A DNA stretch of 64,000 bases, from the NCBI GenBank assembly GCA_003255065.1, contig QAOA01003657.1, forward strand, positions 644,157-708,156. The letters are read 5' to 3'. Positions 1 to 11,500 of this stretch are shown here, piece by piece (the first letter of the stretch is position 1; each line of letters begins with the position of its first letter). The notes beneath the pieces were generated by a model. It ran no database searches and was not told the DNA's origin. It worked only from the letters and a program-made list of their open reading frames with translations. Both the position numbers and the translations under genes were made by a program. Source of the DNA: Cercis canadensis. Lineage: Eukaryota; Streptophyta; Magnoliopsida; Fabales; Fabaceae.

Positions 1-775
1 GTTTCGGTTCGTCCTTGTATCTGACTCGGATATTTTTATTGGGTTCCACTGTATCTGACCTGGCAGCCTATTTCTGTTCGTCCTTGTATCTGACTCAGTT
101 GCTTTTCTTGGATTTCACTATATTTGGGAAGGGACTGTTTTCCAGTGCGTCATTGTTTCTGTCCCAGGACTCTGTTTCGGTTCGTCCCTGTATCTGACCC
201 GGATATTTTTATTGGGTTTCACTGTATTTAAGAAGGGCCTGTTTCCCGTTGGGTAATTATATTTGGCCCGGGACCCTGTTTCGATTTCTCCCTATATCTG
301 ACTCGAATATATTTCTTGGGTTTCACTGTATTTGGGAAAGGACTGTTTCCCAGTGGGTCATTGTATCTGGCCTGGGACCCTTTTTCCGGTCGTCCCTATA
401 TCTGACTCGGATTTTTTTTCTTGGGTTTCACTGTATTTGGGAATGGACTGTTTCTTGGTGTGTCATTATATCTGGCCCGGTACCCTGTTTCGGTTCGTGC
501 TTGTATCTGACCCGGATATTTTTCTTGGGTTTCACTGTATCTAGGAAGGAACAGTTTCCTAGTGGCTCAAAGAATCTGACCTGGGACCCTGTTTCGGTTC
601 GTCCTTGTATCTGACTCAGATATTTTTCTTTGGTTTCACTGTATTTGACCTGGGACCCTGTTTCAATTCGTCTTTGTATCTGACTCGGATATTTTTCTTG
701 GGTTCCACTGTACCTGGCCTTGCACCCTGTTTCTGTTCGTCCTTGTATATGACTCAGTTGCTTTTCTTGGATTTC
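1..775 (+). repeat. Segmental copy of 41527-42301 inside the satellite
   Basis: Aligned at a constant offset of 41526 bp, this block matches 41527-42301 with very few differences (for example TTTTTATTGGG versus TTTTTCTTGGG near the start). The match ends near 780, where this copy reads AATTGGGAAGAGACTG and the other TTTGGGAAGGGACTG. This is far closer than ordinary neighbouring monomers and shows a distant transposition or exchange of a multi-monomer block within the array. The left boundary is outside the window. Confidence 0.85.
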
Positions 776-784
776 ACTGTAATT

Positions 785-2577
785 GGGAAGAGACTGTTTT
801 TCGGTGCATCATTGTATCTGTCCCAGGACTCTGTTTCGGTTCCTCCCTGTATCTGACCCGAATATTTTTATTGGGTTTCACTGGATTTAGAAAGGGTCTA
901 TTTCCCGTTGGGTAATTATATTTGGCCTGGGACCCTATTTCGATTTCTCCCTATATTTGACTCGGATATATTTCATGGGTTTCACTGTATGTGGGAAAGG
1001 ACTGTTTCCCGCTGGGTCATTGTATCTGGCCTGGGCCCTGTTTCGGGTCGTCCATATATCTGACTCGAATTTTTTTCTTGGGTTTCACTATATTTGGGAA
1101 TGGACTGCTTCCTGGTGTGTCATTGTATCTGGACCAGAACCCTGTTTCGGTTTTTGCTTGTATTTGACCCGGATATTTTTCTTGGGTTTCACTGTATCTA
1201 GGAAGGAACTGTTTCCTAGTGGCTCAAAGAATCTGGCCTGGGACCCTCTTTCGGTTCGTCCTTGTATCTGACTCGGATATTTTTCTTTTGTTTCACTGTA
1301 TTTGACTTGGGACCCTGTTTTGGTTCGTCTTTGTATCTGACTCGGATATTTTTCTTGGGCTCCACTGTGTCTGGCCTGGCACCCTGTTTCTGTTCGTCCT
1401 TGTATATGACTCAGTTGCTTTTCTTGGATTTCACTGTATTTGGGAAGGGACTATTTTCCGGTGCGTCATTGTATCTGTCCCAGGACTCTGTTTCGGTTCG
1501 TCCCTATATCTGACCCGGATATTTTTATTGGGTTTCACTGGATTTAGAAAGGGCCTGTTTCCCGTTGGGTAATTATATTTGGCCCGGGACCCTGTTTCGA
1601 TTTCTCCCTATATTTGACTCGGATATATTTCGTGGTTTTCACTGTATGTGGGAAAGGATTGTTTCCCGCTGGGTCATTGTATCTGGCCTGGGTCCTGTTT
1701 CGGGTCGTCCCTATATCTGACTCCGATTTTTTTCTTGGGTTTCACTGTATTTGGGAATGGACTGTTTCCTTGTGTGTCATTGTATCTGGACCGGGACCCT
1801 GTTTCGGTTTTTGCTTGACAGTTGCTTTTCTTGGATTTCACTGTATTTGGGAAGAGACTGTTTTTCGGTGCATCATTGTATCTGTCCCAGGACTCTGTTT
1901 CGGTTCCTCCCTGTATCTGACCCGAATATTTTTATTGGGTTTCACTGGATGTAGAAAGGGTCTATTTCCCGTTGGGTAATTATATTTGGCCTGGGACCCT
2001 GTTTCGATTTCTCCCTATATTTGACTCGGATATATTTCATGGGTTTCACTGTATGTGGGAAAGGACTGTTTCCCGCTGGGTCATTGTATCTGGCCTGGGC
2101 CCTGTTTCGGGTCGTCCATATATCTGACTCGAATTTTTTTCTTGGGTTTCACTATATTTGGGAATGGACTGCTTCCTGGTGTGTCATTGTATCTGGACCG
2201 GAACCCTGTTTCGGTTTTTGCTTGTATTTGACCCGGATATTTTTCTTGGATTTCACTGTATCTAGGAAGGAACTGTTTCCTAGTGGCTCAAAGAATCTGG
2301 CCTGGGACCCTCTTTCGGTTCGTCCTTGTATCTGACTCGGATATTTTTCTTTTGTTTCACTGTATTTGACTTGGGACCCTGTTTTGGTTCGTCTTTGTAT
2401 CTGACTCGGATATTTTTCTTGGGTTCCACTGTGTCTGGCCTGGCACCCTGTTTCTGTTCGTCCTTGTATATGACTCAGTTGCTTTTCTTGGATTTCACTG
2501 TATTTGGGAAGGGACTATTTTCCGGTGCGTCATTGTATCTGTCCCAGGACTCTGTTTCGGTTCGTCCCTATATCTGA
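785..2577 (+). repeat. Left-end higher-order repeat block (657 / 407 bp units)
   Basis: Units beginning GACTCGGATATATTTC recur at 957, 1614 and 2021. The first spacing is 657 bp, the same seven-monomer unit (5 long, 2 short) that is tandemly repeated at 52.4-54.0 kb. The second spacing is 407 bp because that unit carries an off-register internal join near 1816 (TTTTTGCTTGACAGTTGC), one of the few joins not in steps of about 35 bp. As a result 785-1510 and 1849-2574 match at an offset of 1064 bp. Confidence 0.8.
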
Positions 2578-5500
2578 CCCGTATATTTTTATTGGGTTTC
2601 ACTGTATTTAGGAAGGGCCTGTTTCCCGTTGGGTAATTATATTTGGCCCGGGACCCTGTTTCGATTTCTCCCTATATCTGACTCGTATATATTTTTTTGG
2701 TTTCACTGTATTTGGGAAAGGACTGTTTCCCGCTGGGTCATTGTATCTGGCCTGGGACCCTGTTTCGGGTCGTCCCTATATCTGACTCGGATTTTTTTCT
2801 TGGGTTTCACTGTATTTGGGAATGGTCTGTTTCCTGGTGTGTCATTGTATCTGGCCCGGGACCCTGTTTCGGTTCGTGCTTGTATCTGACCCGGATATTT
2901 TTCTTGTGTTTCACTATATCTAGGAAGGAACAGTTTCCTAGTGGCTCAAAGAATCTGGCCTGGGACCTGTTTCGATTCGTCCTTATATCTGACTCAGATA
3001 TTTTTCTTTGGTTTCATTGTATTTGACCTGGGACCCTATTTCGCTTCGTCTTTGTATCTGACTCGGATTTTTTTTTTGGGTTCCACTGTGTCTGGCCCGG
3101 CACCCTGTTTCTGGTCGTCCTTGTATATGACTCAGTTGCTTTTCTTGGATTTCACTGTATTTGGGAAGGGACTGTTTTCCGGTGCGTCATTGTATCTGTC
3201 TAGGGACTCTGTTTCGGTTCGTCCCTGTATCTGACTCGGATATTTTTCTTGGGTTTCATTATATTTGGGAAGGAACTGTTTCCCGGTGGGTCATTGTATC
3301 TGGCCCGGGAACCTGTTTCGGTTCGTCCCTGTATCTGACCCAGATATTTTTATTTGGTTTCACTGTATTTAGGAAGGGCCTGTTTCCCGTCTGGTGATTA
3401 TATTTGGCCCGGGACCCTATTTCGATTTCTCCCTATATCTGACTCGGATATATTTCTTGAGTTTCACTGTATTTGGGAAATGACTGTTTCCTGGTGGGTC
3501 ATTGTATTTGGCCTGGGACCCTGTGTCGGTTTTTCTCTGTATCTGACTCAGATATTTTTCTTGGATTTTACTGTATCTGGGAAATTACTATTTTCGGTGG
3601 GTCATTGTATTTGGCCTGGGAACCTGTTTCGGGTCGTCCCTGTATCTGACTTGGATATTATTCTTGGGTTTCATTGTATTTGGGAGGGATTGTTTCCTGG
3701 TGGGTCATTGTATTTGGCCCGTGAACCTATTTCGGTTCGTGCTTACATCAGACCCTGGATATTTTTTTTTGGGTTTCACTGTATTTAGGAAGTGACTGTT
3801 TCCCGTTCTGTCAATGTACCTGGCCTGTGAGCCTGTTTTGGTTCATAGCTGTATGTGACTTAGAAATTTTTCTTGGGTTCCACTGTATCTGCCCTGGGAC
3901 CCTGTTTCTTTTCATCCTTGTATCTGACTCGGATATTTTTCTTGGGTTTCACTGTGTCTGGGAAGGCACTGTTTCCTGGTGGGTCAACGAATCTGGCCCG
4001 AGACCCTGTTTCGGTTCGTCCATGTATCTGACTCTGATATTTTTATTGGGTTTGACTGTATCTGGGAAGGAACTGTTTCCTGGTGGGTCATTGAATTTGG
4101 CTTGGGACCCTGTTTGGGTTAGTCCTTGTATATGACTCATATATTTTTCTTTGGTTTCACTATATCTGGCCCGGGATCCTGTTTCGGTACGTCCCTGTAT
4201 CTGACTTCGATACTTTTCTTGGGTTTCGCTATATTTGGGAAGGGCCTGTTTCTCGTTGGGTCATTGTATCTCGCCCGAGACGCTGTTTCAGTTCGTCCTT
4301 ATATATGGCCCGGATATTTTTCTTAGGTTTCTCTGTATTTGGGAAGGGGCTGTGTCCCGTTGGGTCATTGTATTTGGCCTGTGACACTGTTTTGGTTCAT
4401 CGCTATATCTGACTCAGAAATTTTTCTTAGGTGTCACTGTATCTGGCCTAGAACCCTGTTTCTGTTCGTCCCTGAATCTGACTCGGATATTTTTCTTGTA
4501 TTTCACTGTATTTGGGAAGGAACTGTTTCCCGGTGAGTTATTGTATCTAGCCCGAGACCCTGTTTCTGTTCGTCCCTGTATCTGACCCGGATATTTTTAT
4601 TAGGTTTCACTGTATTTAGGAAGGGCCGGTTTCCCGTTTGGTAATTATATTTGGCCCGGGACTCTGTTTCGATTTCTCCCTATATCTGACTCGGATATAT
4701 TTCTTGGGTTTCACTGTATTTGGGAAAGGACTGTTTCCCGGTAGGTATTTGTATCTGGCCTGAGACCCTGTTTCAGGTCGTCCCTGTATCTGACTCGGAT
4801 GTTTTTCTTGGGTTTCACTGTATTTGGGAATGGACTATTTCCTGGTGTGTCATTGTATCTGTCCTAGGACCCTGTTCCGATTTGTGCTTGTATCTGACCC
4901 GGATACTTTTCTTTGGTTTCACTGTATCTAGGAAGGAACTGTTTCCTAGTGGCTCAAAGAATCTGGCCTGGGACCCAGTTTCGGTTCGTCCTTGTATCTC
5001 ACTCGGATATTTTTCTTTGGTTTCACTGTATTTGACTTAGGACCCTGTTTTGGTTTGTCTTTGTATCTGACTCGAATATTTTTGTTGGGTTCCACTGTAT
5101 CTGACCTGGCACCCTATTTCTGTTCGTCCTTGTATCTGACTCAGTTGCTTTTCTTGGATTTCACTGTATTTGGGAAAGGACTGTTTTCCGGTGCGTCATT
5201 GTATCTGTCACAGGACTCTGTTTCAGTTCGTCCTTGTATCTGACCCGGATATTTTTATTGGGTTTCACTATATTTAGGAAGGACCTGTTTCCCGTTTGGT
5301 AATTATATTTGGCCCGGGACCCTGTTTCGATTTCTCCCTATATCTGACATAGATATATTTCTTGGGTTTCACTGTATTTAGGAAAAGGACTGTTTCCCGG
5401 TGAGTCATTGTATCTGGCCTGGGACCCTGTTTCGGGTCGTCCCTATATCTAACCCGGATTTTTTTCTTGGGTTTCACTATATTTGGGAATGGACTGTTTC

Positions 5501-6310
5501 CTGGTGTGTCATTGTATCTGGCCCGGGACCCTGTTTCGGTTCGTGCTTGTATCTGACCCGCATATTTTTCTTGGGTTTCACTGTATCTAGGAAGGAACAG
5601 TTTCCTAATGGCTCAAAGAATCTGGCATGGGACTCTGTTTCGGTTCGTCCTTGTATCTGACTCGGATATTTTTCTTGGGTTCCACTGTATTTGGCCTGGC
5701 ACCCTGTTTCTGTTCGTCCTTGTATCTGACTCAGTTGCTTTTCTTGGATTTCACTGTATTTGGGAAGGGACTGTTTTCCGGTGCGTCATTGTATCTGTCC
5801 CAGGACTCTGTTTCGGTTCGTCCCTGTATCTGACCCGGATATTTTTCTTGGGTTTCATTGTATTTGGGAAGGAACTGTTTCCCGGTGGGTCATTGTATCT
5901 GGCCTGGGACCCTGTTTCGGTTCATCCCTATATCTGACCCGGATATTTTTATTTGGTTTCACTGTATTTAGGAAGGGCCTGTTTCCCGTTGGGTGATTAT
6001 ATATGGCCCGGGACCCTGTTTCGATTTCTCCCTATATCTGACTCGGATATATTTCTTGGATTTCACTCTATTTGGGAAAGGACTGTTTCCTGGTGGGTCA
6101 TTGTATCTAGCCTGGGAACCTGTGTCTGTTTTTCTCTGTATCTGACTCGGATATTTTTCTTTAATTTCACTGTATCTGGGAAATTACTATTTTCAATGGG
6201 TCATTGTATTTGGCCTGGGAATCTGTTTCGGGTCGTCCCTGCATCTGACTTGGATATTATTCTTAGGTTTCACTGTATTTGGGAAGGGACTGTTTCCTGG
6301 TGGGTCAATG
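2400..6310 (+). repeat. Left copy of the array-end duplication
   Basis: From about 3000 to 6310 this block matches 54055-57365 at a constant offset of 51055 bp, with no net length change from about 3030 to 6310 and only scattered substitutions, many of CG to CA/TG type. The preceding part, about 2400-2985, matches 51104-51689 at offset 48704. The right-hand counterpart therefore contains about 2.35 kb more, and that extra DNA includes the 657-bp higher-order repeats. Confidence 0.85.
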
Positions 6311-7672
6311 TATGTGGCCCGGGGTCCTATTTCGGTTTGTCTTCAAATCTGTCCCGAATATTTTTCTTTGGTTTCACTGTATTTGGGAAGGGCCTGTTTC
6401 CCGGTGGGTCATTGTATCTAACTCGGGACGCTCTTTCGGTTCGTCCATGTATCTGACTAGGATATTTTTCTTGCGTTTCACTCTGTCTGGGAAGGCACTG
6501 TTTCCTGGTGGGTCAACGTATCTGGCCCGGGACCCCTTTCGGTTCGTCCATGTATCTGACTCAGATATTTTTCTTGGGTTTCACTGTGTCTGGGAAGGCA
6601 CTGTTTCCTGGTGGGTCAACGAATCTGGCCCGAGACCCTGTTTCGGTTCGTCCATGTATCTGACTCGGATATTTTTCTTGGGTTTGACTGTATCTGGAAA
6701 GGAACTGTTTCCTGGTGGGTCATTGAATCTGGACCGGGACCCTGTTTCGATTTCTCCCTATATTTGACTCGGATATATTTCTTGGGTTTCACTGTATTTG
6801 GGAAAGGACTGTTTCCTGGTGGGTCATTGTATCTGGCCTGGGACCCTGTGTCAATTTTTCTCTGTATCTGACTCGAATATTTTTCTTGGATTTCACTGTA
6901 TCTGGGAAATTACTATTTTCAGTGGGTCATTGTATTTGGCCTGGGAACCTGTTTCGGGTCGTCCCTGTATCTTACTTGGATATTATTCTTGGGTTTCACT
7001 GTATTTGGGAAGCGACTGTTTCCTGGTGGGTCATTGTATCTGGCCCGTGAATCTATTTCGGTTCATGCTTATATAGACCCCGGATATTTTTTTTGGGTTT
7101 CACTATATTTAGGAAGGGACTGTTTCCCGTTCTGTCAATGTATTTGGCCTGTGAGCCTGTTTTGGTTCATAGCTGTATGTGACTCAGAAATTTTTTTTGG
7201 TTTCACTGTATCTGGCCTGGGACCCTGTTTCAGGTTGTCCCTGTATCTGACTCGGATGTTTTTCTTAGGTTTCACTGTATTTGGGAAGGGCCTGTTTCCC
7301 GGTGGGTCATTGTGTCTAGCTTGGGACGTTGTTTCGGTTCGTCCCTGTATCTGACTCAGATATTTTTCTTGAGTTCCACTGTGACTGGGAAGGCACTGTC
7401 TCCTGGTGGGTCAACGAATCTGGCCCGGGACCCTGTTTCGGTTCGTACATGTATCTGACTCGGATATTTTTCTTAGGTTTAACTGTATCTTGGAAGGAAC
7501 TGTTTCCTGGTGAGTCATTGTATCTGGCCCGTGAACCTATTTCTATTCGTGCTTATATAGACCCCTGATATTTTTTTTCGGTTTCACTGTATTTAGGAAG
7601 GGACTGTTTCCCGTTCTGTCAATGTATTTGGCCTGTGAGCCTGTTTTGGTTCACAGCTGTATGTGACTCAGA

Positions 7673-7982
7673 AATTTTTCTTGGGTTCCACTGTATCTGC
7701 CTTGAGACCCTGTTTCAGGTCGTCCCTGTATCTGACTTAGATGTTTTTCTTTGGTTTCACTGTATTTGGGAAGGGCCTATTTCCCGGTGGGTCACTGTAT
7801 CTGGCTCGGGACGCTGTTTCGGTTCGTCCCTGTATCTGACTCGGATATTTTTCTTGGGTTCTACTGTGTCTGGGAAGGCACTGTTTCCTGATGGGTCTAC
7901 GAATCTGGACCGGGACCCTGTTTCGGTTCGTCCTTGTATTTGACTCAGATATTTTTCTTGGGTTTGATTGTATATGGGAAGG
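7673..7982 (+). repeat. Left half of a ~310-bp duplication at an assembly join
   Basis: These 310 bp recur at 8210-8519 (offset 537) with one visible mismatch, GGTCGTCCC versus GGTCATCCC. The left copy stops exactly at the N at 7983. Near identity plus the N suggests that both copies are the same locus at the ends of two contigs that were abutted without merging. Confidence 0.85.
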
Positions 7983-7983
7983 N
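7983..7983. other. Single N: contig join 1
   Basis: One undetermined base between satellite ending ATGGGAAGG and a gag fragment starting CCACTTATAG. Direct duplicates sit on both sides (7673-7982 and 8210-8519), so this is best read as a scaffolding join of unknown true size. Confidence 0.9.
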
Positions 7984-8213
7984 CCACTTATAGTCATAGA
8001 TGTTGAAGGATGGATCATATGTAGGCTGTTGGGGATGGTATGATAATTTTCCAGAAAAGACATCGGTTACAGCTACAAAGGGATCTTGTAATCCATAAAC
8101 ATCATCCTGAAGTGTAGGGTATGCATTGGTGGGATGAGAGGTGCAAGCACATATGCCACAAAATTGGATTGGTTGCATGGTTGGTTCAGGTGCTTGTTGT
8201 CCCACTGCCAATT
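7984..8213 (-). mobile_element. Athila-like gag fragment (fossil) inside the satellite
   Basis: These 230 bp align without gaps to 58218-58447 and to 63273-63502 in the retrotransposon block. By eye about two substitutions separate it from the first and several from the second. It encodes the Gag part around the zinc-knuckle-like CGIC motif and YDPSFNIYDYKW, on the minus strand. It is a fragment only, with no LTR, PBS or other part. It begins right after an N, and the right flank duplicates the left flank, so it may be a contig-end chimera rather than a true insertion. If real, the family has a third copy within this array. Confidence 0.85.
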
Positions 8214-8519
8214 TTTCTTGGGTTCCACTGTATCTGCCTTGAGACCCTGTTTCAGGTCATCCCTGTATCTGACTTAGATGTTTTTCTTTGGTTTCACTGT
8301 ATTTGGGAAGGGCCTATTTCCCGGTGGGTCACTGTATCTGGCTCGGGACGCTGTTTCGGTTCGTCCCTGTATCTGACTCGGATATTTTTCTTGGGTTCTA
8401 CTGTGTCTGGGAAGGCACTGTTTCCTGATGGGTCTACGAATCTGGACCGGGACCCTGTTTCGGTTCGTCCTTGTATTTGACTCAGATATTTTTCTTGGGT
8501 TTGATTGTATATGGGAAGG
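8210..8519 (+). repeat. Right half of a ~310-bp duplication at an assembly join
   Basis: Matches 7673-7982 base for base apart from one visible mismatch. It starts where the gag fragment joins the satellite (CCAATTTTTCTTGGG). The join shares AATT with both parents, compatible with an end-joining event or a chimeric read. Confidence 0.8.
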
Positions 8520-11500
8520 AACTGTTTCCTGGTGAGTCAATGTATCTGGCCCGTGAACCTATTTCTGTTTGTGCTTATAAAGACCCCGGATATTTTTTTT
8601 GGGTTTCACTGTATTTAGGAAGGGACTATTTCCCGTTCTGTCAATGTATTTGGCATGTGAGCCTGTTTTGGTTCATAGCTGCATGTGATAAAGAAATTTT
8701 TTTTGGGTTCCACTGTATCTGCCCTGGGATCCTGTTTTGTTTCATTCTTGTATTTGACTTGGATATTTTTCTTGGGTTTCACTGTATTTGGGAAGGGACT
8801 GTTTCCTGATGGGTCAATATATCTGGCCCAGGGTCCTGTTTCGGTTCGTCTTTGTATCTGTCCCGGATATTTTTCTTGGGTTTCACTGTATTTGGGAAGG
8901 GCCTGTTTCCCGGTGTATCATTGTATCTGGCTCGGGACGCTGTTTCGGTTCGTCCCTGTATCTGACTCGGATATTTTTCTTGGGTTTCACTATGTTTGGG
9001 AAGGCACAGTTTCCTGGTAGGTCAACGAATCTGGCCCGGGACCCTGTTTTGGTTCGTCCATGTATCTGACTCGGATATTTTTCTTGGGTTTGACTGTATC
9101 TGGGAAGGAACTGTTTCGTGGTGGGTCATTGAATCTGGCCCGGGAACCTCTTTCGGTTCGTCCCTGTATCTGACTCAGATTTTTTCTTTGGTTTCACTGT
9201 ATCTGGCCCGGGATGCTGTTTCGGTTCGTCCCTATATCTGACTTGTATATTTCTCTTGTGTTTTGCTATATTTGGGAAGGGCCTGTTTCCCGCTGGGTCA
9301 TTGTATATGGCCCGGGACGCTGTTTCGGTTCGTCCTTGTATCTGGCCCAGAGATTTTTCTTGGGTTTCACTGTATTTGGGAAGGGACTGTATCCCGGTGG
9401 GTCATTGTATTTGGCCTGTGACACTGTTTCGGTTCATCGCTATATCTGACTCAGAAATTTTTCTTGGGTGTCACTGTATCTGGCCTTGAATCCTGTTTCG
9501 GTTCGTCCCTTTATCTGACTCGGATATTTTTCTTGGATTTCACTGTATTTGGGAAGGAACTGTTTCCCAGTGGGTTATTGTATCTGGCCTGAGACCCTGT
9601 TCCGGGTCGTCCCTGTATTTGACCCAGATATTTTTATTGGGTTTCACTGTATTTAGGAAGGGTCAGTTTCCCGTTTTGTAATTATATTTGGCCAGGGACT
9701 CTGTTTCGATTTCTCCCTATATCTGACTCGGATATATTTCTTGGATTTCACTGTATTTGGGAAAGGACTGTTTCAAAGTGGGTTATTGTATATGGCCTTG
9801 GACCCTGTTTCGGGTCGTCCCTGCATCTGACTCGGATGTTTTTCTTGGGTTTCACTGTATTTGGGAATGAACTGTTTCCTGGTGTGTCATTGTATCTGGC
9901 CCGGGACCCTGTTCATGTTCGTGCTTGTATCTGACCCGGTTATTTTTCTTGTGTTTCACTGTATTTGAGAAGGGCCTGTTTCCCGTTGGTTCATTGTATC
10001 TGGCCCGAGACCTTGTTTCGGTACGGTTCTGTATCTGACTTGAATATTTTTCTTAGGGTTCACTGTATCTGGGAAGGAACTGTTTCCTAGTGGGTCAACG
10101 AATCTGGCCTGTGACCCTGTTTCAATTCGTCCCTGTATCTGACTCAGATATTTTTCTTTGGTTTCATTGTGTCTGGGAAGGCACTGTTTCCTGGTGGGTC
10201 AACGAATCTGGCCCGGGACCCTGTTTCAGTTCGTCCATGTATCTAACTCGAATATTTTTCTTTGGTTTGACTGTATCTGGGAAGGAACTGTTTCCTGGTG
10301 GGTCATTGAATCTGGCCCGGCACCCGGTTTCAGTTCGTCCATGCATCTGACTCAGATATTTTTCTTGGGTTTCGCTGTATTTGGGAAGGGACTGTTTCCT
10401 GGTGGGTCATTGTATCTGGCCCGTGAACCTATTTCAGTTCGTGCTTATATACACCCCGGATATTTCTTCTGGGTTTCACTGTATTTAGGAAGGGACTGTT
10501 TCCCGTTCTGTCAATGTATTTGGCCTGTGAGCCTGTTTTGGTTCATAGCTGAATGTGATTCATAAATTTTTCTTGGGTTCCACTGTATCTACCCTGGGAC
10601 CCTGTTTCGTTTCATCCTTGTATCTGACTCGGATATTTTTCTTGGGTTTCACTGTATTTGGGGAGGGACTGTTTCCTGACGGGTCAATGTATCTGGCTCG
10701 GGGTCCTGTTTCGGTTCGTCTTTGTATCTGTCCCGGATACTTTTCTTGGGTTTCACTGTATTTGGGGAGGGCCTGTTTCCCGGTGGGTCATTGTATCTAG
10801 CTCGGGACGCTGTTTCGGTTCGTCCCTGTATCTGACTAGGATATTTTTCTTTGGCTTCACTGTGTCTGGGAAGGCACTGTTTCCTGGTGGGTTAACGAAT
10901 CTGGCACGGGACCTTGTTTCCGTTCGTCCATGTATCTGACTTGGATATTTTTCTTGGGTTTGACTTTATCTGGGAAGGAACTGTGTCCTGGTGGGTCATT
11001 GAATTTGGCCCGAGACCCTGTTTCGGTTCGTCCATGTATCTGACTCGGATATTTTTCTTGGGTTTCACTGTATTTGGGAACGGACTGTTTCCTGGTGGGT
11101 CATTGTATCTGGCCCGTGAATGCTTATATAGACCCCGGATATTTTTTTTTTGGTTTCACTGTATTTAGGAAGGGACTGTTTCCCGTTCTGTCAATGTATT
11201 TGGCTTGTGAGCCTGTTTTGGTTCATAGCTGTATGTGATTCAGAAATTTTTCTTGGGTTCCACTGTATCTGCCCAGGGACCCTGTTTCGTTTCATCCTTA
11301 TATCTGACTCGGATATTTTTCTTGGGTTTCACTGTATTTGGGAAGGGACTGTTTCCTGTGGGTCAATGTATCTTGCCCGGGGTCCTGTTTAGGTTCGTCT
11401 TTGTATCTGTCCCAGATATTTTTCTTGAGTTTCACTGTATTTGGGAAGGGCCTGTTTCCCGGTGGGTTATTGTATCTGGCTCGGGACGCTGTTTCGGTTC

